From the NCBI GenBank assembly GCA_020544305.1, contig CP058667.1, positions 2,046,001 through 2,110,000 on the forward strand: 64,000 nucleotides of DNA, written 5' to 3'. This document shows positions 21,739 to 30,950 of this stretch, piece by piece. Within the stretch, counting starts at the first letter, position 1; every line of letters starts with the position of its first letter. Position numbers and translations under genes: made by a program. The notes under the pieces were generated by a model. It was given only the letters and a program-made list of their open reading frames with translations, ran no database searches and had not been told where the DNA came from. This stretch comes from Staphylococcus taiwanensis. GTDB lineage: Bacteria; Bacillota; Bacilli; Staphylococcales; Staphylococcaceae.

Positions 21739-21862
21739 TTGAAAATGAAGTGTTCAACATAATTAAATAATCTTATGTTTCCATAATATTTTTTGCGGTC
21801 ACTTCATTTAAAAATGATATATTTATCTTTAATTTTAATGGTTTTAATATAGACTTACACAT

Positions 21863-21930
21863 AGGCGCATTACCTTTCTTTTTTATTTGTGTGGTAACTA
21901 ATAATTATTGTGGTAATTGCGCCGTTTTTG
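21863..21930 (+). terminator. Terminator of the yigZ-like gene
   Basis: The arms GGCGCATTACC (21864-21874) and GGTAATTGCGCC (21912-21923) form a stem followed by TTTTTGTTTT on the plus strand, about 125 bases past the stop. Confidence 0.65.
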
Positions 21931-21993
21931 TTTTCAAAACACAATAATTGCACTGATGAATTTTAATCATTAGTCCAATTTATTATAGAGCCT

Positions 21994-22070
21994 AAATAAA
22001 GAAGCCAGTAAATGAATTAAAAAATCATTTACTGGCTATTTCTCTGGAAATCATGTTCTTGACTCTTATT
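21994..22070 (-). mobile_element. Solo IS1272 left-end fragment
   Basis: Read on the minus strand this begins AATAAGAGTC and continues through the AGAGAAATAGCCAGTAAATG palindrome to GGCTTCTTTATTT. This parallels the first 80 bases of the complete IS1272-like element at 45280-47226. No transposase sequence is attached. Confidence 0.7.
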
Positions 22071-22083
22071 ATAAAACCAAACT

Positions 22084-22141
22084 AAAAAGCCTTGTTCATA
22101 TTTAATCACTCGAAGTAGCTTTCTATATATGAACAAGGCTT
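22084..22141 (-). terminator. Terminator of tagO
   Basis: Perfect 14-base arms AGCCTTGTTCATAT (22088-22101) and complement (22127-22140) begin 6 bases past the tagO stop. A short T-run follows on the minus strand. Confidence 0.75.
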
Positions 22142-22146
22142 ATATA

Positions 22147-23223
22147 TTATTTATGTTTCACTTTATCCTGTGCATGATGTTCATCATTTTTCTTAGTAAT
22201 CAAATTAAGTATTGGACGATAATTATCGTCAATTAATCCTGTAAATTCAACAATCAACTCAATTGTGACTACAATAAGAATAAACATGAGTAGTACACCT
22301 AAAGGTTGTGATAGATATAAGATAATACTTGATAAACTAAATAAAATGGCTATTGAGTATATCAGTAATACGGTTTGGCGATGCGTATAACCGAGTGCTA
22401 ATAATTTATGATGTAAGTGGGACTTGTCTGCTTGCATAATATGTTGTCCATTTCTCATTCTTCGAATCATCGCGAACAATGTATCAATAAATGGAACGGC
22501 AAGAATTACGATTGGGAAGAATAATGATATAAATGTAATATTCTTAAAGCCTAGCAAGGATAGAAATCCTATGATGAATCCAATCATCAAAGCACCACTA
22601 TCACCTAAAAATATCTTTGCTGGATGGAAATTGAAACATAAGAAACCTAGTAAAGCACCAATAAGCACACTACAAATCATGATAATAAAGACATTGGCTT
22701 GTAAAATTGCGATAAATGCAATGGTGATTAAACCAATTGCTGATACCCCGGAAGCTAAACCATCTAAACCATCAATTAAATTAATCGCGTTAGTAATAGC
22801 CACTATCCAAATAATAGTGATTGGGATACTTAATATTCCAAAATGAATTGTGGGACCCATCGGAAAAGAAATAAAATCTATTGTTATGCCATAAAAAGCT
22901 ACAATTGAAGCGGCAATTATTTGACCTAGTAATTTTAATAGTGGCTTCAAATCATAGATGTCATCAATCAACCCAACTAAGTACATTACAATTGCACCAA
23001 TAACTAGAGGTTTCACTTCCCTTTCAATTGGATGACCAAGCCAAATGCCAATTAGAAAAGAAAGTAATATTACGGTACCGCCTAATACTGACACAGGCCT
23101 TGTATGTACTTTTCTGTAATTAGGTCTATCTACTAAATCGTATTTAATAGATAGCTTAATTACGATAGGTGTGATTATTAAACTGATTACCATTGTTACA
23201 GCAATGAGTAGTAAAGTATACAT
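22147..23223 (-). CDS. tagO: UDP-GlcNAc:undecaprenyl-phosphate GlcNAc-1-phosphate transferase (TagO/TarO)
   Basis: A 358-residue polytopic membrane enzyme that starts wall teichoic acid synthesis by moving GlcNAc-1-phosphate onto undecaprenyl phosphate. The family motifs are present in order: LVGLIDDIYDLKP (Asp pair, near 90), NAINLIDGLDGLASG (near 146), FLGDSGALMIGF (near 206) and the histidine-rich KSHLHHKLLALG (near 265). About ten hydrophobic segments are seen. It starts at ATG 23223 with AAGGTGAA. It is monocistronic, divergent from gdpS and closed by its own terminator. Confidence 0.96.
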   Translation of the reverse strand: MYTLLLIAVTMVISLIITPIVIKLSIKYDLVDRPNYRKVHTRPVSVLGGTVILLSFLIGIWLGHPIEREVKPLVIGAIVMYLVGLIDDIYDLKPLLKLLGQIIAASIVAFYGITIDFISFPMGPTIHFGILSIPITIIWIVAITNAINLIDGLDGLASGVSAIGLITIAFIAILQANVFIIMICSVLIGALLGFLCFNFHPAKIFLGDSGALMIGFIIGFLSLLGFKNITFISLFFPIVILAVPFIDTLFAMIRRMRNGQHIMQADKSHLHHKLLALGYTHRQTVLLIYSIAILFSLSSIILYLSQPLGVLLMFILIVVTIELIVEFTGLIDDNYRPILNLITKKNDEHHAQDKVKHK

Positions 23224-23607
23224 CAGTTCACCTTCATTAAATCTCTCTTAATATTTTCTCGTTTATTTTTATCTGCTTATTTAAATTTAAACAGTTTTTT
23301 ACGTTCTTTTATACTGGACTATAGTAGTAAATGTTAAACTAATCTTTCACTTTCAAACTATAAAATCTAATCTATAAACACCAAATATCTTAACTTATTT
23401 CGTCACTTTTAGCTTGTGTGTTTGAGATATTGTTAATTTTTTGTAAAGATAAGTTATTTTTTCTATCATATCATTTCATTCTTAATTTGAACATGAAAGT
23501 CTACGTGCCTTTTAAAATTTATTCTACGTATGTCCTACAACATAATGACAAATGGTAAGTTTTCACTTACAATAACTAATGGTTAAATTAAAGGAGTCGA
23601 TTCCAAT
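23224..23607. other. Divergent promoter region of tagO and gdpS
   Basis: This 384-base gap has no gene. A weak tagO promoter candidate on the minus strand is TTAACA (23332-23337) and TATAAA (23308-23313) with 18 bases between. Nothing convincing was found for gdpS. Confidence 0.5.
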
Positions 23608-24678
23608 ATGATTGAAGCAATTATTTATAACATTGCGGTCATGGTTGCGGGAATTTATTTATTTCATCGGTTACAATATTCCGAAAATAAAATTATGGTC
23701 TTTTCAAAAGGCTATGTTACCGTCCTAATGACATTAGTAGCATTATTACTCGCCGCATATCCTATCCCATTTCATCATGAATATCTAATTCATTTAACAT
23801 TTGTCCCATTATTATTTTTAGGGCGTTTCACTAATATGGGCTACACATTAATTGCAGCTGTTATTGTTGCATTAGTCGATGTTTTCACTTTTGGAAACTC
23901 AATTTTATATGGTGTTGTCCTTATAGTTATTGGCATTATCGTTAGTGTTGTAGGACCATTCTTGAAACAAAACGATATTGTGTCTTTGGTCATTTTAAAT
24001 CTTATCAGTGTGATTATATTATTCATTTTATCAATCTTTAGTCCTTTATATGATTGGACTGAAATAGCTGTCTTAGTTCCGATTTCATTTGTTTTAACGA
24101 TTGCTTCAGCGATTACGTTTGTTGATATGTGGCATTTCTTCTCTCTTGTTACACGTTATGAAAATGAAGACAAATACGACTATCTTACAGGTTTAGGTAA
24201 CGTTAAAGAGTTTGATAGACATTTAAATGAAATTTCACAAGCCGCTGAAGATAATAATGAAAGTCTAGCACTTCTTTTAATAGATATAGACGGATTTAAA
24301 GATGTAAATGACACGTATTCACATCATTCTGGTGATGCTGTGCTCAAGCAAATGTCACAGTTATTAAAAAACTACGTGCCAAAACAATTTCAAATTTTCC
24401 GTAATGGTGGCGAAGAATTCTCAGTAGTCATTCGAGATTATTCATTAGATCAAAGTGTTAAACTTGCGGAGAATATTCGAACAGGTGTAGAAAAATCTTC
24501 ATTCCATTTACCTAATAAAGAAGTCATTAAATTATCCGTTTCAATAGGTGTGGGTTACTTAACTAAAGAAGATCACAAATCACAACGTAAAGTATTTAAA
24601 GACGCAGATGACATGGTTCATGTTGCTAAAAATGAAGGCCGTAACCAAGTCATGTTCAACCCTATTATTAAAATGTAG
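23608..24678 (+). CDS. gdpS: GdpS-type membrane GGDEF protein
   Basis: A 356-residue protein with about six N-terminal membrane helices (1-185, 5TMR-LYT type sensor) and a C-terminal GGDEF domain (about 190-355). The signature loop reads GGEEF in [12 protein letters not shown]. The metal-binding [10 protein letters not shown] is intact, and the domain ends with [10 protein letters not shown]. Staphylococci usually carry only this GGDEF protein plus GdpP. In S. epidermidis it promotes biofilm without making cyclic di-GMP, so enzymatic activity should not be assumed. It starts at ATG 23608 behind AAAGGAG and is followed by a terminator. Confidence 0.92.
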   Translation: MIEAIIYNIAVMVAGIYLFHRLQYSENKIMVFSKGYVTVLMTLVALLLAAYPIPFHHEYLIHLTFVPLLFLGRFTNMGYTLIAAVIVALVDVFTFGNSILYGVVLIVIGIIVSVVGPFLKQNDIVSLVILNLISVIILFILSIFSPLYDWTEIAVLVPISFVLTIASAITFVDMWHFFSLVTRYENEDKYDYLTGLGNVKEFDRHLNEISQAAEDNNESLALLLIDIDGFKDVNDTYSHHSGDAVLKQMSQLLKNYVPKQFQIFRNGGEEFSVVIRDYSLDQSVKLAENIRTGVEKSSFHLPNKEVIKLSVSIGVGYLTKEDHKSQRKVFKDADDMVHVAKNEGRNQVMFNPIIKM

Positions 24679-24986
24679 ATTGCTACTAATAAAAAATGAG
24701 ATACAAGTTTTAAACTTAAATACGAAACTTCTTTCTAAGTTACATTTCTACAATGTCTACTTTGAAAGAAGTTTTTTATATTTTAAGCGTATAACGTCGA
24801 TTTTTTAGTAGTTATTTCACATTTTAAAATCACATAAAATGTAAATAATTGAGATCGTATGTTAACAATCTTTGAAGAAGTGGTATGAATACGTGAATCA
24901 CTATTGCAAGTTACGTGCGCAAGTTGTACACTTCAAATTGTCTATTTAACGAAATTTATCTACCCTTTGCTATGGAGGTGACGTTT
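24679..24986. other. Intergenic region between gdpS and the ThrE-type exporter
   Basis: This 308-base gap holds the gdpS terminator (24724-24778) and the leader of the exporter genes. An in-frame ATG at 24915 exists but has no ribosome-binding site. Confidence 0.55.
24724..24778 (+). terminator. Terminator of gdpS
   Basis: The arms GAAACTTCTTTC (24724-24735) and GAAAGAAGTTTT (24764 onward) are followed by a T-run on the plus strand, about 45 bases past the gdpS stop. Confidence 0.75.
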
Positions 24987-25748
24987 ATGTCAGATTCAAT
25001 CACTATTATCGATGAAAATAAAGTGATTGATGTTGTATTAATTGCTGGAAGAATTCTTCTAGAAGCAGGTGCTGAAACTTATCGTGTAGAAGATACGATG
25101 AATCGTATCGCGCATAGTTATGGTTTATATGATACATATAGTTTCGTAACGTCAACAGCGATTATTTTTTCTCTCAATGACCGTACAAATACAAGACTCA
25201 TTCGAATACGTGAACGTACTACAGATTTAGAGAAAATTGCCCTAACAAACAGTCTATCTCGAAAGATTGCACGAAATGAATTATCTATAGACGAAGCTAA
25301 ATCTGAACTGATTCATTTACGTCGGGCATCATTACAATATTCTTTTTTATTAAACTTTTTTGCTGCCGCAATCGCATGCGGTTTCTTCCTATTCATGTTT
25401 GGAGGCGTAGCTTCTGACTGTTGGATTGCAGTTATTGCCGGTGGTGCTGCTTTTCTAACTTTTAGTTTAGTTCAACGTTTTATCCAAATTAAATTCTTTT
25501 CAGAGTTTGTCGCATCCGCTGTGGTTATCACTATCGCTGCAACATTCACAAAGTTAGGCATCGCGACGAACCAAAACATTATAACGATTTCAAGTGTTAT
25601 GCCCCTTGTACCAGGAATATTAATTTGCAACGCAATACGTGATTTAATGGCCGGCGAATTACTAGCTGGGATGTCACGTGGTGTTGAAGCTGCACTTACT
25701 TCATTTGCTATTGGTGCTGGTGTAGCCATCGTATTACTAATTTTTTAA
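24987..25748 (+). CDS. Threonine/serine exporter-like protein, large (ThrE N-terminal) subunit
   Basis: A 253-residue membrane protein of the DUF1212/ThrE family. A soluble N-terminal part contains the signature AGRILLEAGAETYRVEDTMNRI (about 18-39). About five membrane helices follow from residue 120 on, with the conserved MPLVPGILICNAIRDLM segment. The start is the ATG at 24987 behind GGAGGTGA; the open frame extends upstream to 24915 without support. The next gene encodes the C-terminal half as a separate protein. Together they form the split version of the ThrE amino-acid exporter. The substrate is inferred from the family only. Confidence 0.87.
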   Translation: MSDSITIIDENKVIDVVLIAGRILLEAGAETYRVEDTMNRIAHSYGLYDTYSFVTSTAIIFSLNDRTNTRLIRIRERTTDLEKIALTNSLSRKIARNELSIDEAKSELIHLRRASLQYSFLLNFFAAAIACGFFLFMFGGVASDCWIAVIAGGAAFLTFSLVQRFIQIKFFSEFVASAVVITIAATFTKLGIATNQNIITISSVMPLVPGILICNAIRDLMAGELLAGMSRGVEAALTSFAIGAGVAIVLLIF

Positions 25749-25764
25749 GAAAGGCTGTTCACAA

Positions 25765-26259
25765 ATGTTATTTTATTTATTCCATTTTACAATTAGTTTC
25801 ATTTCTACAGTTCTTTTTTCTATCATTTTCAATGCGCCTAAGAAACTGCTTGCAGCATGTGGCTTTGTTGGTGCCGTCGCATGGACCATTTACCAATATA
25901 CTGTAGATATGGATTTAGGAAAAGTGGGCGCCTCATTTCTAGGTAGTTTGATACTAGGATTACTCAGTCACGTGATGAGTCGCCGTTATAAACGCCCTGT
26001 CATTATCTTTATTGTGCCAGGAATTATACCTCTTGTACCAGGTGGGACAGCATACGAAGCAACACGCTTTTTAGTTTCAAATGATTATACACAAGCAGTA
26101 AATACATTTTTAGAGGTCACGCTCATTTCTGGTTCAATCGCATTCGGTATATTAGTCGCCGAAATCCTCTACTATATTTACACACGTATCAAACAGTTAT
26201 ATGATAAAATTAAAGGTAAAACATATAGAAAATCTTATAATATGAATAATAGAATCTAA
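25765..26259 (+). CDS. Threonine/serine exporter-like protein, small (ThrE C-terminal) subunit
   Basis: A 164-residue, four-helix membrane protein (DUF3815/ThrE_2). The segment [22 protein letters not shown] repeats the proline-glycine signature of its upstream partner, as expected for the two halves of ThrE. It starts 16 bases after the large subunit, with AAGAAAGG ahead of the ATG, so it is co-transcribed. The basic C-terminal tail ([13 protein letters not shown] type) should face the cytosol. pepT follows 14 bases downstream, which links peptide breakdown with amino-acid export in one unit. Confidence 0.86.
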   Translation: MLFYLFHFTISFISTVLFSIIFNAPKKLLAACGFVGAVAWTIYQYTVDMDLGKVGASFLGSLILGLLSHVMSRRYKRPVIIFIVPGIIPLVPGGTAYEATRFLVSNDYTQAVNTFLEVTLISGSIAFGILVAEILYYIYTRIKQLYDKIKGKTYRKSYNMNNRI

Positions 26260-26273
26260 GGGGATGTCTAGCT

Positions 26274-27503
26274 ATGAAAGAACAGATTATAGACAGATTA
26301 TCACGTTACGTCAAAATTGATACACAGTCTAATCCAGAATCTGAAACTACGCCTTCTACTGAAAAACAATGGGATTTATTGCATTTATTACAACAAGAAC
26401 TTGAAACATTCGGATTAGAAACTGAACTTGATGAAAATGGCTATTTGTTTGCAACATTAGAAAGTAATGTAGAGGATACCGTACCAACTGTAGGCTTTTT
26501 AGCTCACGTTGATACATCACCTGATTTTAATGCTACGAACGTGAATCCTCAAATCGTGGAAGAATATGATGGTACGTCAATTAAGCTTGGCGATACTAAC
26601 CGTGTATTAAATCAAGAGACTTTTCCTGAATTAAAAAAATTAATAGGTCATACGTTGATGATTACGGATGGGACATCGTTGTTAGGCGCAGATGACAAAG
26701 CTGGCGTAGTAGAAATTATGGAAGCTGTGAAATACTTAAACGAACATCCAGAAATCAAGCATGGTCGAATTCGTATCGCATTTACACCAGACGAAGAAAT
26801 TGGACGAGGCCCTCATAAATTTGATGTAGAACGTTTTAATGCGGATTTCGCTTATACAATGGATGGCAGTGAATTTGGTGAACTCCAATTTGAGAGTTTC
26901 AATGCTGCTGAAGCTAAAATTACGACTCATGGCGTGAATGTTCATCCTGGCTCAGCTAAAAATATTATGGTTAATGCCCTTTCATTAGGTCACCAATTCC
27001 ATAGTTTATTACCAGCCGGTGAAGTGCCTGAACGTACAGAAGGCTATGAAGGTTTCTTTCATTTAATGAAATTTGAAGGTAACGTTGAAAAAGCGACGCT
27101 CCAATATATTATTCGCGATCATGATAGAGAAACGTTCGAATTGCGTAAGAAAAAACTTTTAGAAATCCGCGATGATATTAATACACATTATGAAGATTTC
27201 CCAGTTAAAGTCGATATTGAAGATCAATATTATAATATGGCTGAGAAAATTGAACCACATCCTTATATCATTGATATTCCTAAAAAAGTATTTGCAGATT
27301 TAAATATTGAACCAAATACTGAACCAATTCGTGGTGGTACCGACGGATCACAACTATCATTTAAAGGTTTACCTACACCTAACATTTTCACGGGTTGTGG
27401 AAATTTCCATGGTCCTTTCGAATATGCATCTATAGATGTAATGGAAAAAGCGGTACAGGTTATCATAGGTATCGCTCAAGAAGTAACAAACCATAAAAAA
27501 TAA
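26274..27503 (+). CDS. pepT: Peptidase T (tripeptide aminopeptidase)
   Basis: A 409-residue zinc-dependent cytosolic aminopeptidase (M20B) that removes the N-terminal residue from tripeptides. The first metal histidine is in [11 protein letters not shown], followed by the bridging Asp in [14 protein letters not shown]. The catalytic Glu pair is in [15 protein letters not shown] later Asp is in [11 protein letters not shown] and the last metal His in [13 protein letters not shown]. The length is typical. It starts at ATG 26274 with AAGGGGATG upstream and is the last gene of the ThrE-pepT unit. A bidirectional terminator follows. Confidence 0.97.
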   Translation: MKEQIIDRLSRYVKIDTQSNPESETTPSTEKQWDLLHLLQQELETFGLETELDENGYLFATLESNVEDTVPTVGFLAHVDTSPDFNATNVNPQIVEEYDGTSIKLGDTNRVLNQETFPELKKLIGHTLMITDGTSLLGADDKAGVVEIMEAVKYLNEHPEIKHGRIRIAFTPDEEIGRGPHKFDVERFNADFAYTMDGSEFGELQFESFNAAEAKITTHGVNVHPGSAKNIMVNALSLGHQFHSLLPAGEVPERTEGYEGFFHLMKFEGNVEKATLQYIIRDHDRETFELRKKKLLEIRDDINTHYEDFPVKVDIEDQYYNMAEKIEPHPYIIDIPKKVFADLNIEPNTEPIRGGTDGSQLSFKGLPTPNIFTGCGNFHGPFEYASIDVMEKAVQVIIGIAQEVTNHKK

Positions 27504-27515
27504 AATACTATTACA

Positions 27516-27554
27516 TTAAAAATGCCTGAGACCGAATGTCCCAGGCATTTTTAA
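27516..27554. terminator. Bidirectional terminator between pepT and glycerate kinase gene
   Basis: A stem TTAAAAATGCCTG / CAGGCATTTTTAA (27516-27528 with 27542-27554) has T-tracts on both strands. It lies between two convergent genes. Confidence 0.85.
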
Positions 27555-27562
27555 TGTATTTT

Positions 27563-28681
27563 TTATTCACTTAAAGATGTTTTCAATAATCTTAATGCTT
27601 GTACAGTGTAATGTCTAAGTTGAATGCCCATTTTAAAATCTTCAAACGTTTCAGGCATTTCAATAAATGTATTAAACATTGCTGTGATATTATATTTATT
27701 AAAAACATCAAATTTATCATCAGTTGCACAAATAGCAATCGCGGGCTTATGATGTTTATCTGCTAATTCAGCGATTGTTAAAGTGGTTGTTTCAAGTAAA
27801 TGATCTTCTTCTTTCAAGCCCTCTCCAAAAATAATTAAGTCAGCTTGAGATACTAGATCATCCAAATGTGTGATTTGATCCACTAATTCATGACTCGTTA
27901 GTATTTCAGCACCATATAAACTGTGTAATAAAGCAGCAATGCCTCCACCAGCACCACCACGTTCGACAGGACCCATCGCTACTTTTAATTCATGCTTAAC
28001 AATTTCACTAAAGTACCAAATCAAATTATCTATTTCTGCAGCTTTTTGTCGATCAATGTGTTGTGTGTCATAAGTCTGCATCATTTCACTATTTTTCCCA
28101 TATAATTTACTAGAAAAATCTGACATCAATTGAATGTGTGCATCTTTAAACGCTTGAGGAATATCAGCTAAATCAATTCGTCTAATAAACTTGATAATTT
28201 GAGTTCCTTCACGTGCATCAAGTACATTTGCTTCATCATCATAAAATTTAGCACCCAATGCTTGCAACATGCCAATGCCACCGTCAAAACTATCTATACC
28301 ACCAAGTGAAATGACAATATTATCTGCACCATTATTAAGCGCATCTAAAATGACCTCACCTAAACCATAACTTGACCGTTGTTCTATTGGCTTTTGACCT
28401 TTAACAAATAGATTACCTTCAATAATCGTTAACCCTTGCTCGGTTTGTCCGTAAACTGTTTCGACTTCATTCATATCTGCATCATGCGCATTTATTTTAT
28501 ACTTTGTACCGGACTGCCATAAGAACACTGAATCCATTAATTCATGACGTCCATTAAACAAAGGTACTTGAACAATATCTGCATTATCTATTTCACTTGC
28601 TACCGCTTCTTCTATAAAACGGTTAGCTTGATAACTTGAAATGATACCGTTAAATTCATCCATGGCTACTAATACTTTCAT
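27563..28681 (-). CDS. Glycerate kinase (GlxK/GarK family)
   Basis: A 372-residue glycerate kinase type 1. The N-terminal MKVLVAMDEFNGIISSYQANRFIEEAV, the GGIDSFDGGIGMLQALGAKF segment (near 130-149), the glycine-rich VERGGAGGGIAALL (near 242-255) and the LIIFGEGLKEED Asp/Glu region are family hallmarks. It phosphorylates glycerate with ATP, probably to 2-phosphoglycerate. In the usual DSFKG motif, DEFNG stands here; this variant also occurs in other staphylococcal members as far as I recall. It starts at ATG 28681 with GAGGTGAT and is convergent with pepT. Confidence 0.9.
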   Translation of the reverse strand: MKVLVAMDEFNGIISSYQANRFIEEAVASEIDNADIVQVPLFNGRHELMDSVFLWQSGTKYKINAHDADMNEVETVYGQTEQGLTIIEGNLFVKGQKPIEQRSSYGLGEVILDALNNGADNIVISLGGIDSFDGGIGMLQALGAKFYDDEANVLDAREGTQIIKFIRRIDLADIPQAFKDAHIQLMSDFSSKLYGKNSEMMQTYDTQHIDRQKAAEIDNLIWYFSEIVKHELKVAMGPVERGGAGGGIAALLHSLYGAEILTSHELVDQITHLDDLVSQADLIIFGEGLKEEDHLLETTTLTIAELADKHHKPAIAICATDDKFDVFNKYNITAMFNTFIEMPETFEDFKMGIQLRHYTVQALRLLKTSLSE

Positions 28682-28815
28682 CTCTTAATCACCTCATGCC
28701 ATTTTCTTTATTTTTTGTAAAACTGATTTAGATGTTATTTATTCGACTTCACTTTCACATTATACATGTATCATCTGTACTTTTCATAATTGAAAGCCAA
28801 TTGTACGGTAGAAAT

Positions 28816-28855
28816 TAAGGCTGAGACCACCATCAAACGGGTATGTCTCAGCCTT
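28816..28855 (-). terminator. Probable terminator after the bacilliredoxin gene
   Basis: Perfect 12-base arms TAAGGCTGAGAC (28816-28827) and complement (28844-28855) lie 30 bases past the stop. The T-tract is short (TTAATTT). Confidence 0.6.
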
Positions 28856-28884
28856 ACGCATAACTTTCAATATGTTTTTGTATT

Positions 28885-29205
28885 TTATTCTTCAGCTTGA
28901 GCTAATGAAGATACATTAATATCATCATGACTCGCATTCCACATAGCTTTTCCATCAATGAAATAGAATGCTTGTGGAGATTCATGTTTTACATTTGTTT
29001 TTTCAGCGATATAATCAGATAACTTTCTTTCTTCTTGAACGACTAAATAATAGCCATCCATATCTCTTTCATATAAAAACTTATTAAATTGATCAAATGC
29101 ATTTGCTGAGATTGGACAAGTATCACTATGTTTTAATACAAATACGTATTTATTGTCTTCAAGTACTTGTTCAAACTGGTCAATCGAACTCAGCTTAATA
29201 GCCAT
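28885..29205 (-). CDS. brxC: BrxC/YtxJ-like monothiol bacilliredoxin
   Basis: A 106-residue thioredoxin-fold protein of the YtxJ (DUF2847) family. The active-site segment is KHSDTCPISANAFDQF, with a single cysteine in TCPI. Such proteins reduce bacillithiol-mixed disulfides in Firmicutes, and staphylococci make bacillithiol. The start is the ATG at 29205 behind AGAGGTGA; the GTG at 29214 is in frame but overlaps that site. It stands alone between glycerate kinase and the EMYY lipoprotein genes. Confidence 0.85.
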   Translation of the reverse strand: MAIKLSSIDQFEQVLEDNKYVFVLKHSDTCPISANAFDQFNKFLYERDMDGYYLVVQEERKLSDYIAEKTNVKHESPQAFYFIDGKAMWNASHDDINVSSLAQAEE

Positions 29206-29339
29206 TCTATTCACCTCTAAAATTATTTATGCCCATATTCATTGCTCTTTATAATCATTTTAAACTACTCAATGGGTTCAATTATACACATTTCACTGTC
29301 TAATGTTAACCGGAAATTTTAATTTTACTAACTATCATA

Positions 29340-30218
29340 TTATTGTTGCGCTTTAACTTTCTTTAAATCATCGTAAAAATCATTATCGTATTTACTTAAC
29401 TCTTTACCCGTTTTCGGCAACTTTTCGACATTAATTTTAGAAAGTTTTTTCTCAATAGCTATAGTATTTTCACGTGTGTCGTAATAATTCAATAAATTAT
29501 AGTACATTTCTATCGCATTTTTACGTGCATTATTAACATTTGAGTCAGTAATATTCGTTTGGTTTAATTCGGTAATTTGCTTTTCAATTAAAGGTTTAAT
29601 ACGTTTTTCAATTGCATTTTTCGAATCAGAATGCTCATTCTCTAAATATTTCTGAGCTGTTTCTTTTAATTTTTTATTATTGTTTTCAATTTTAGATGTT
29701 AATTGATTGGCATCGTCTTGATTGCTAGCTTTTTGAATTTGCGTTTCTACTTGTGATCGATTGCTTTCAAATAATTTCGTATAATCCAAAATATCTTCAT
29801 TAGCTTTTATAGACTTATTACATAAATCTACAAATGATTTTACGTCTTGAATTGATTTTTTCTCATGCTGAACATTCTTCAAATATTTCTCTTTTAATTC
29901 TTTTACATTATGGCTTTTAGCTGGTAATTTTTTGGCTTCTTTTTCATAATCATCAAATACTGGTATTAAATGATTATTTATGTCTTTCTGCAATGCTTTA
30001 AACTCTCTCTTATTCTTGTCTGTTGTATCTGTCTTACTCAATTGGTCTATTTGTTTTAAATGAATTTTATCCATAACTGTTTTAACATCTTTTTTCTTAT
30101 GTTCAACCTTATTTAACTGATTCTGAAAGTCTTTCAAATCAGCACTCTTTTGATTGCCACATGAAGCAAGTAACAGTCCACAGATAACCATTATTGAAAG
30201 AATTGCTAGTTTTTTCAT
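29340..30218 (-). CDS. EMYY-motif lipoprotein
   Basis: A 292-residue exported lipoprotein. The signal peptide MKKLAILSIMVICGLLLASC carries a lipobox LASC, with the lipidated cysteine at residue 20. The mature part is lysine-, asparagine- and glutamine-rich and predicted to be mostly helical, with coiled-coil-like heptads. The segment AIEMYYNLLNYYDTRE near 235-250 is the EMYY motif by which this staphylococcal family is named. No enzymatic motif is visible and the function is unknown. It starts at ATG 30218 with AGGAGTG. Confidence 0.85.
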   Translation of the reverse strand: MKKLAILSIMVICGLLLASCGNQKSADLKDFQNQLNKVEHKKKDVKTVMDKIHLKQIDQLSKTDTTDKNKREFKALQKDINNHLIPVFDDYEKEAKKLPAKSHNVKELKEKYLKNVQHEKKSIQDVKSFVDLCNKSIKANEDILDYTKLFESNRSQVETQIQKASNQDDANQLTSKIENNNKKLKETAQKYLENEHSDSKNAIEKRIKPLIEKQITELNQTNITDSNVNNARKNAIEMYYNLLNYYDTRENTIAIEKKLSKINVEKLPKTGKELSKYDNDFYDDLKKVKAQQ

Positions 30219-30329
30219 AATTGCACTCCTATCATCACGTATTATACCTAAAGCTATTTATATTGAAAATGATTTGTGTTATAGTATTTCAGAATTTGCT
30301 AAATAACCTACAATATGAAGGAGATACGC

Positions 30330-30845
30330 ATGTACTCAACAGTTCAGCCTTTTGAACAAGGCTCATCTACTACTGATTATGTTGAATTATATCAAACTAC
30401 TAAAACATTACTATTAAATTTATTAGATTCTCCTGTTCAATTTACACAACACATTGGGGGAACACGTCATTTTAATTATGACACTGAGCCAATATTGGAT
30501 ATTTTAGTTGGCGTAAATAACTTACATGATATTACAGCCTTAGATGAAAAGCGTTTAAATTATGTTGGCTTTTATCGACTTCATCATCCATATACAAAGA
30601 AAGTAATGATGGCGAAATTTAATAACATGATTGATTTAAAACAAACGATTCGATTACATATTATCCAAATGGATACACCACTTTTTAAACAATATCTAGC
30701 TGTAGATGAAGCACTTGCAACACAACCAGACATTGCTTTTCAATTTTCAGAAAAAAAGAAAACAATACTGCAACATGTTAATTATATAAGACCATACGAA
30801 AATCAAAAACAAAAATACTTTGACGAATTATTTAATAAACTTTAA
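30330..30845 (+). CDS. GrpB/UPF0157-family nucleotidyltransferase-fold protein
   Basis: A 171-residue protein. The segment QHIGGTRHFNYDTEPILDIL near 41-60 matches the family pattern IEHIGSTSVPG..KPIIDILV of GrpB proteins, which have a minimal nucleotidyltransferase fold. A second region, YRLHHPYTKKVMM and RLHIIQMDTPLFKQYLAVDEAL, also fits. The function is unknown. The GSTS motif is altered to GGTR, so catalysis is doubtful. The start is ATG 30330, preceded by AAGGAGAT; the ATG at 30315 overlaps that site and is rejected. Confidence 0.75.
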   Translation: MYSTVQPFEQGSSTTDYVELYQTTKTLLLNLLDSPVQFTQHIGGTRHFNYDTEPILDILVGVNNLHDITALDEKRLNYVGFYRLHHPYTKKVMMAKFNNMIDLKQTIRLHIIQMDTPLFKQYLAVDEALATQPDIAFQFSEKKKTILQHVNYIRPYENQKQKYFDELFNKL

Positions 30846-30904
30846 ATAAATGTGCTAAAACAAGCGACGTACCGACCCCGTTCTTAGCAAATCATTTGTA
30901 AAGT

Positions 30905-30913
30905 TGCTATAAT
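30905..30913 (+). promoter_or_regulatory. Extended -10 promoter of murB
   Basis: TTGCTATAAT is an extended -10 (TGN-TATAAT), 37 bases before the murB ATG. A weak -35 TTAGCA lies at 30884-30889. Confidence 0.5.
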
Positions 30914-30950
30914 AAGGATTAGATAATAGAAGAGAAGAAAGGATGTACTT

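Larger units (their letters stand above)
21739..22146. other. Intergenic region between yigZ-like gene and tagO
   Basis: This 408-base convergent gap has no gene. It holds a plus-strand terminator (21863-21930), an IS1272 left-end fragment (21994-22070) and the tagO terminator (22084-22141). Confidence 0.75.
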
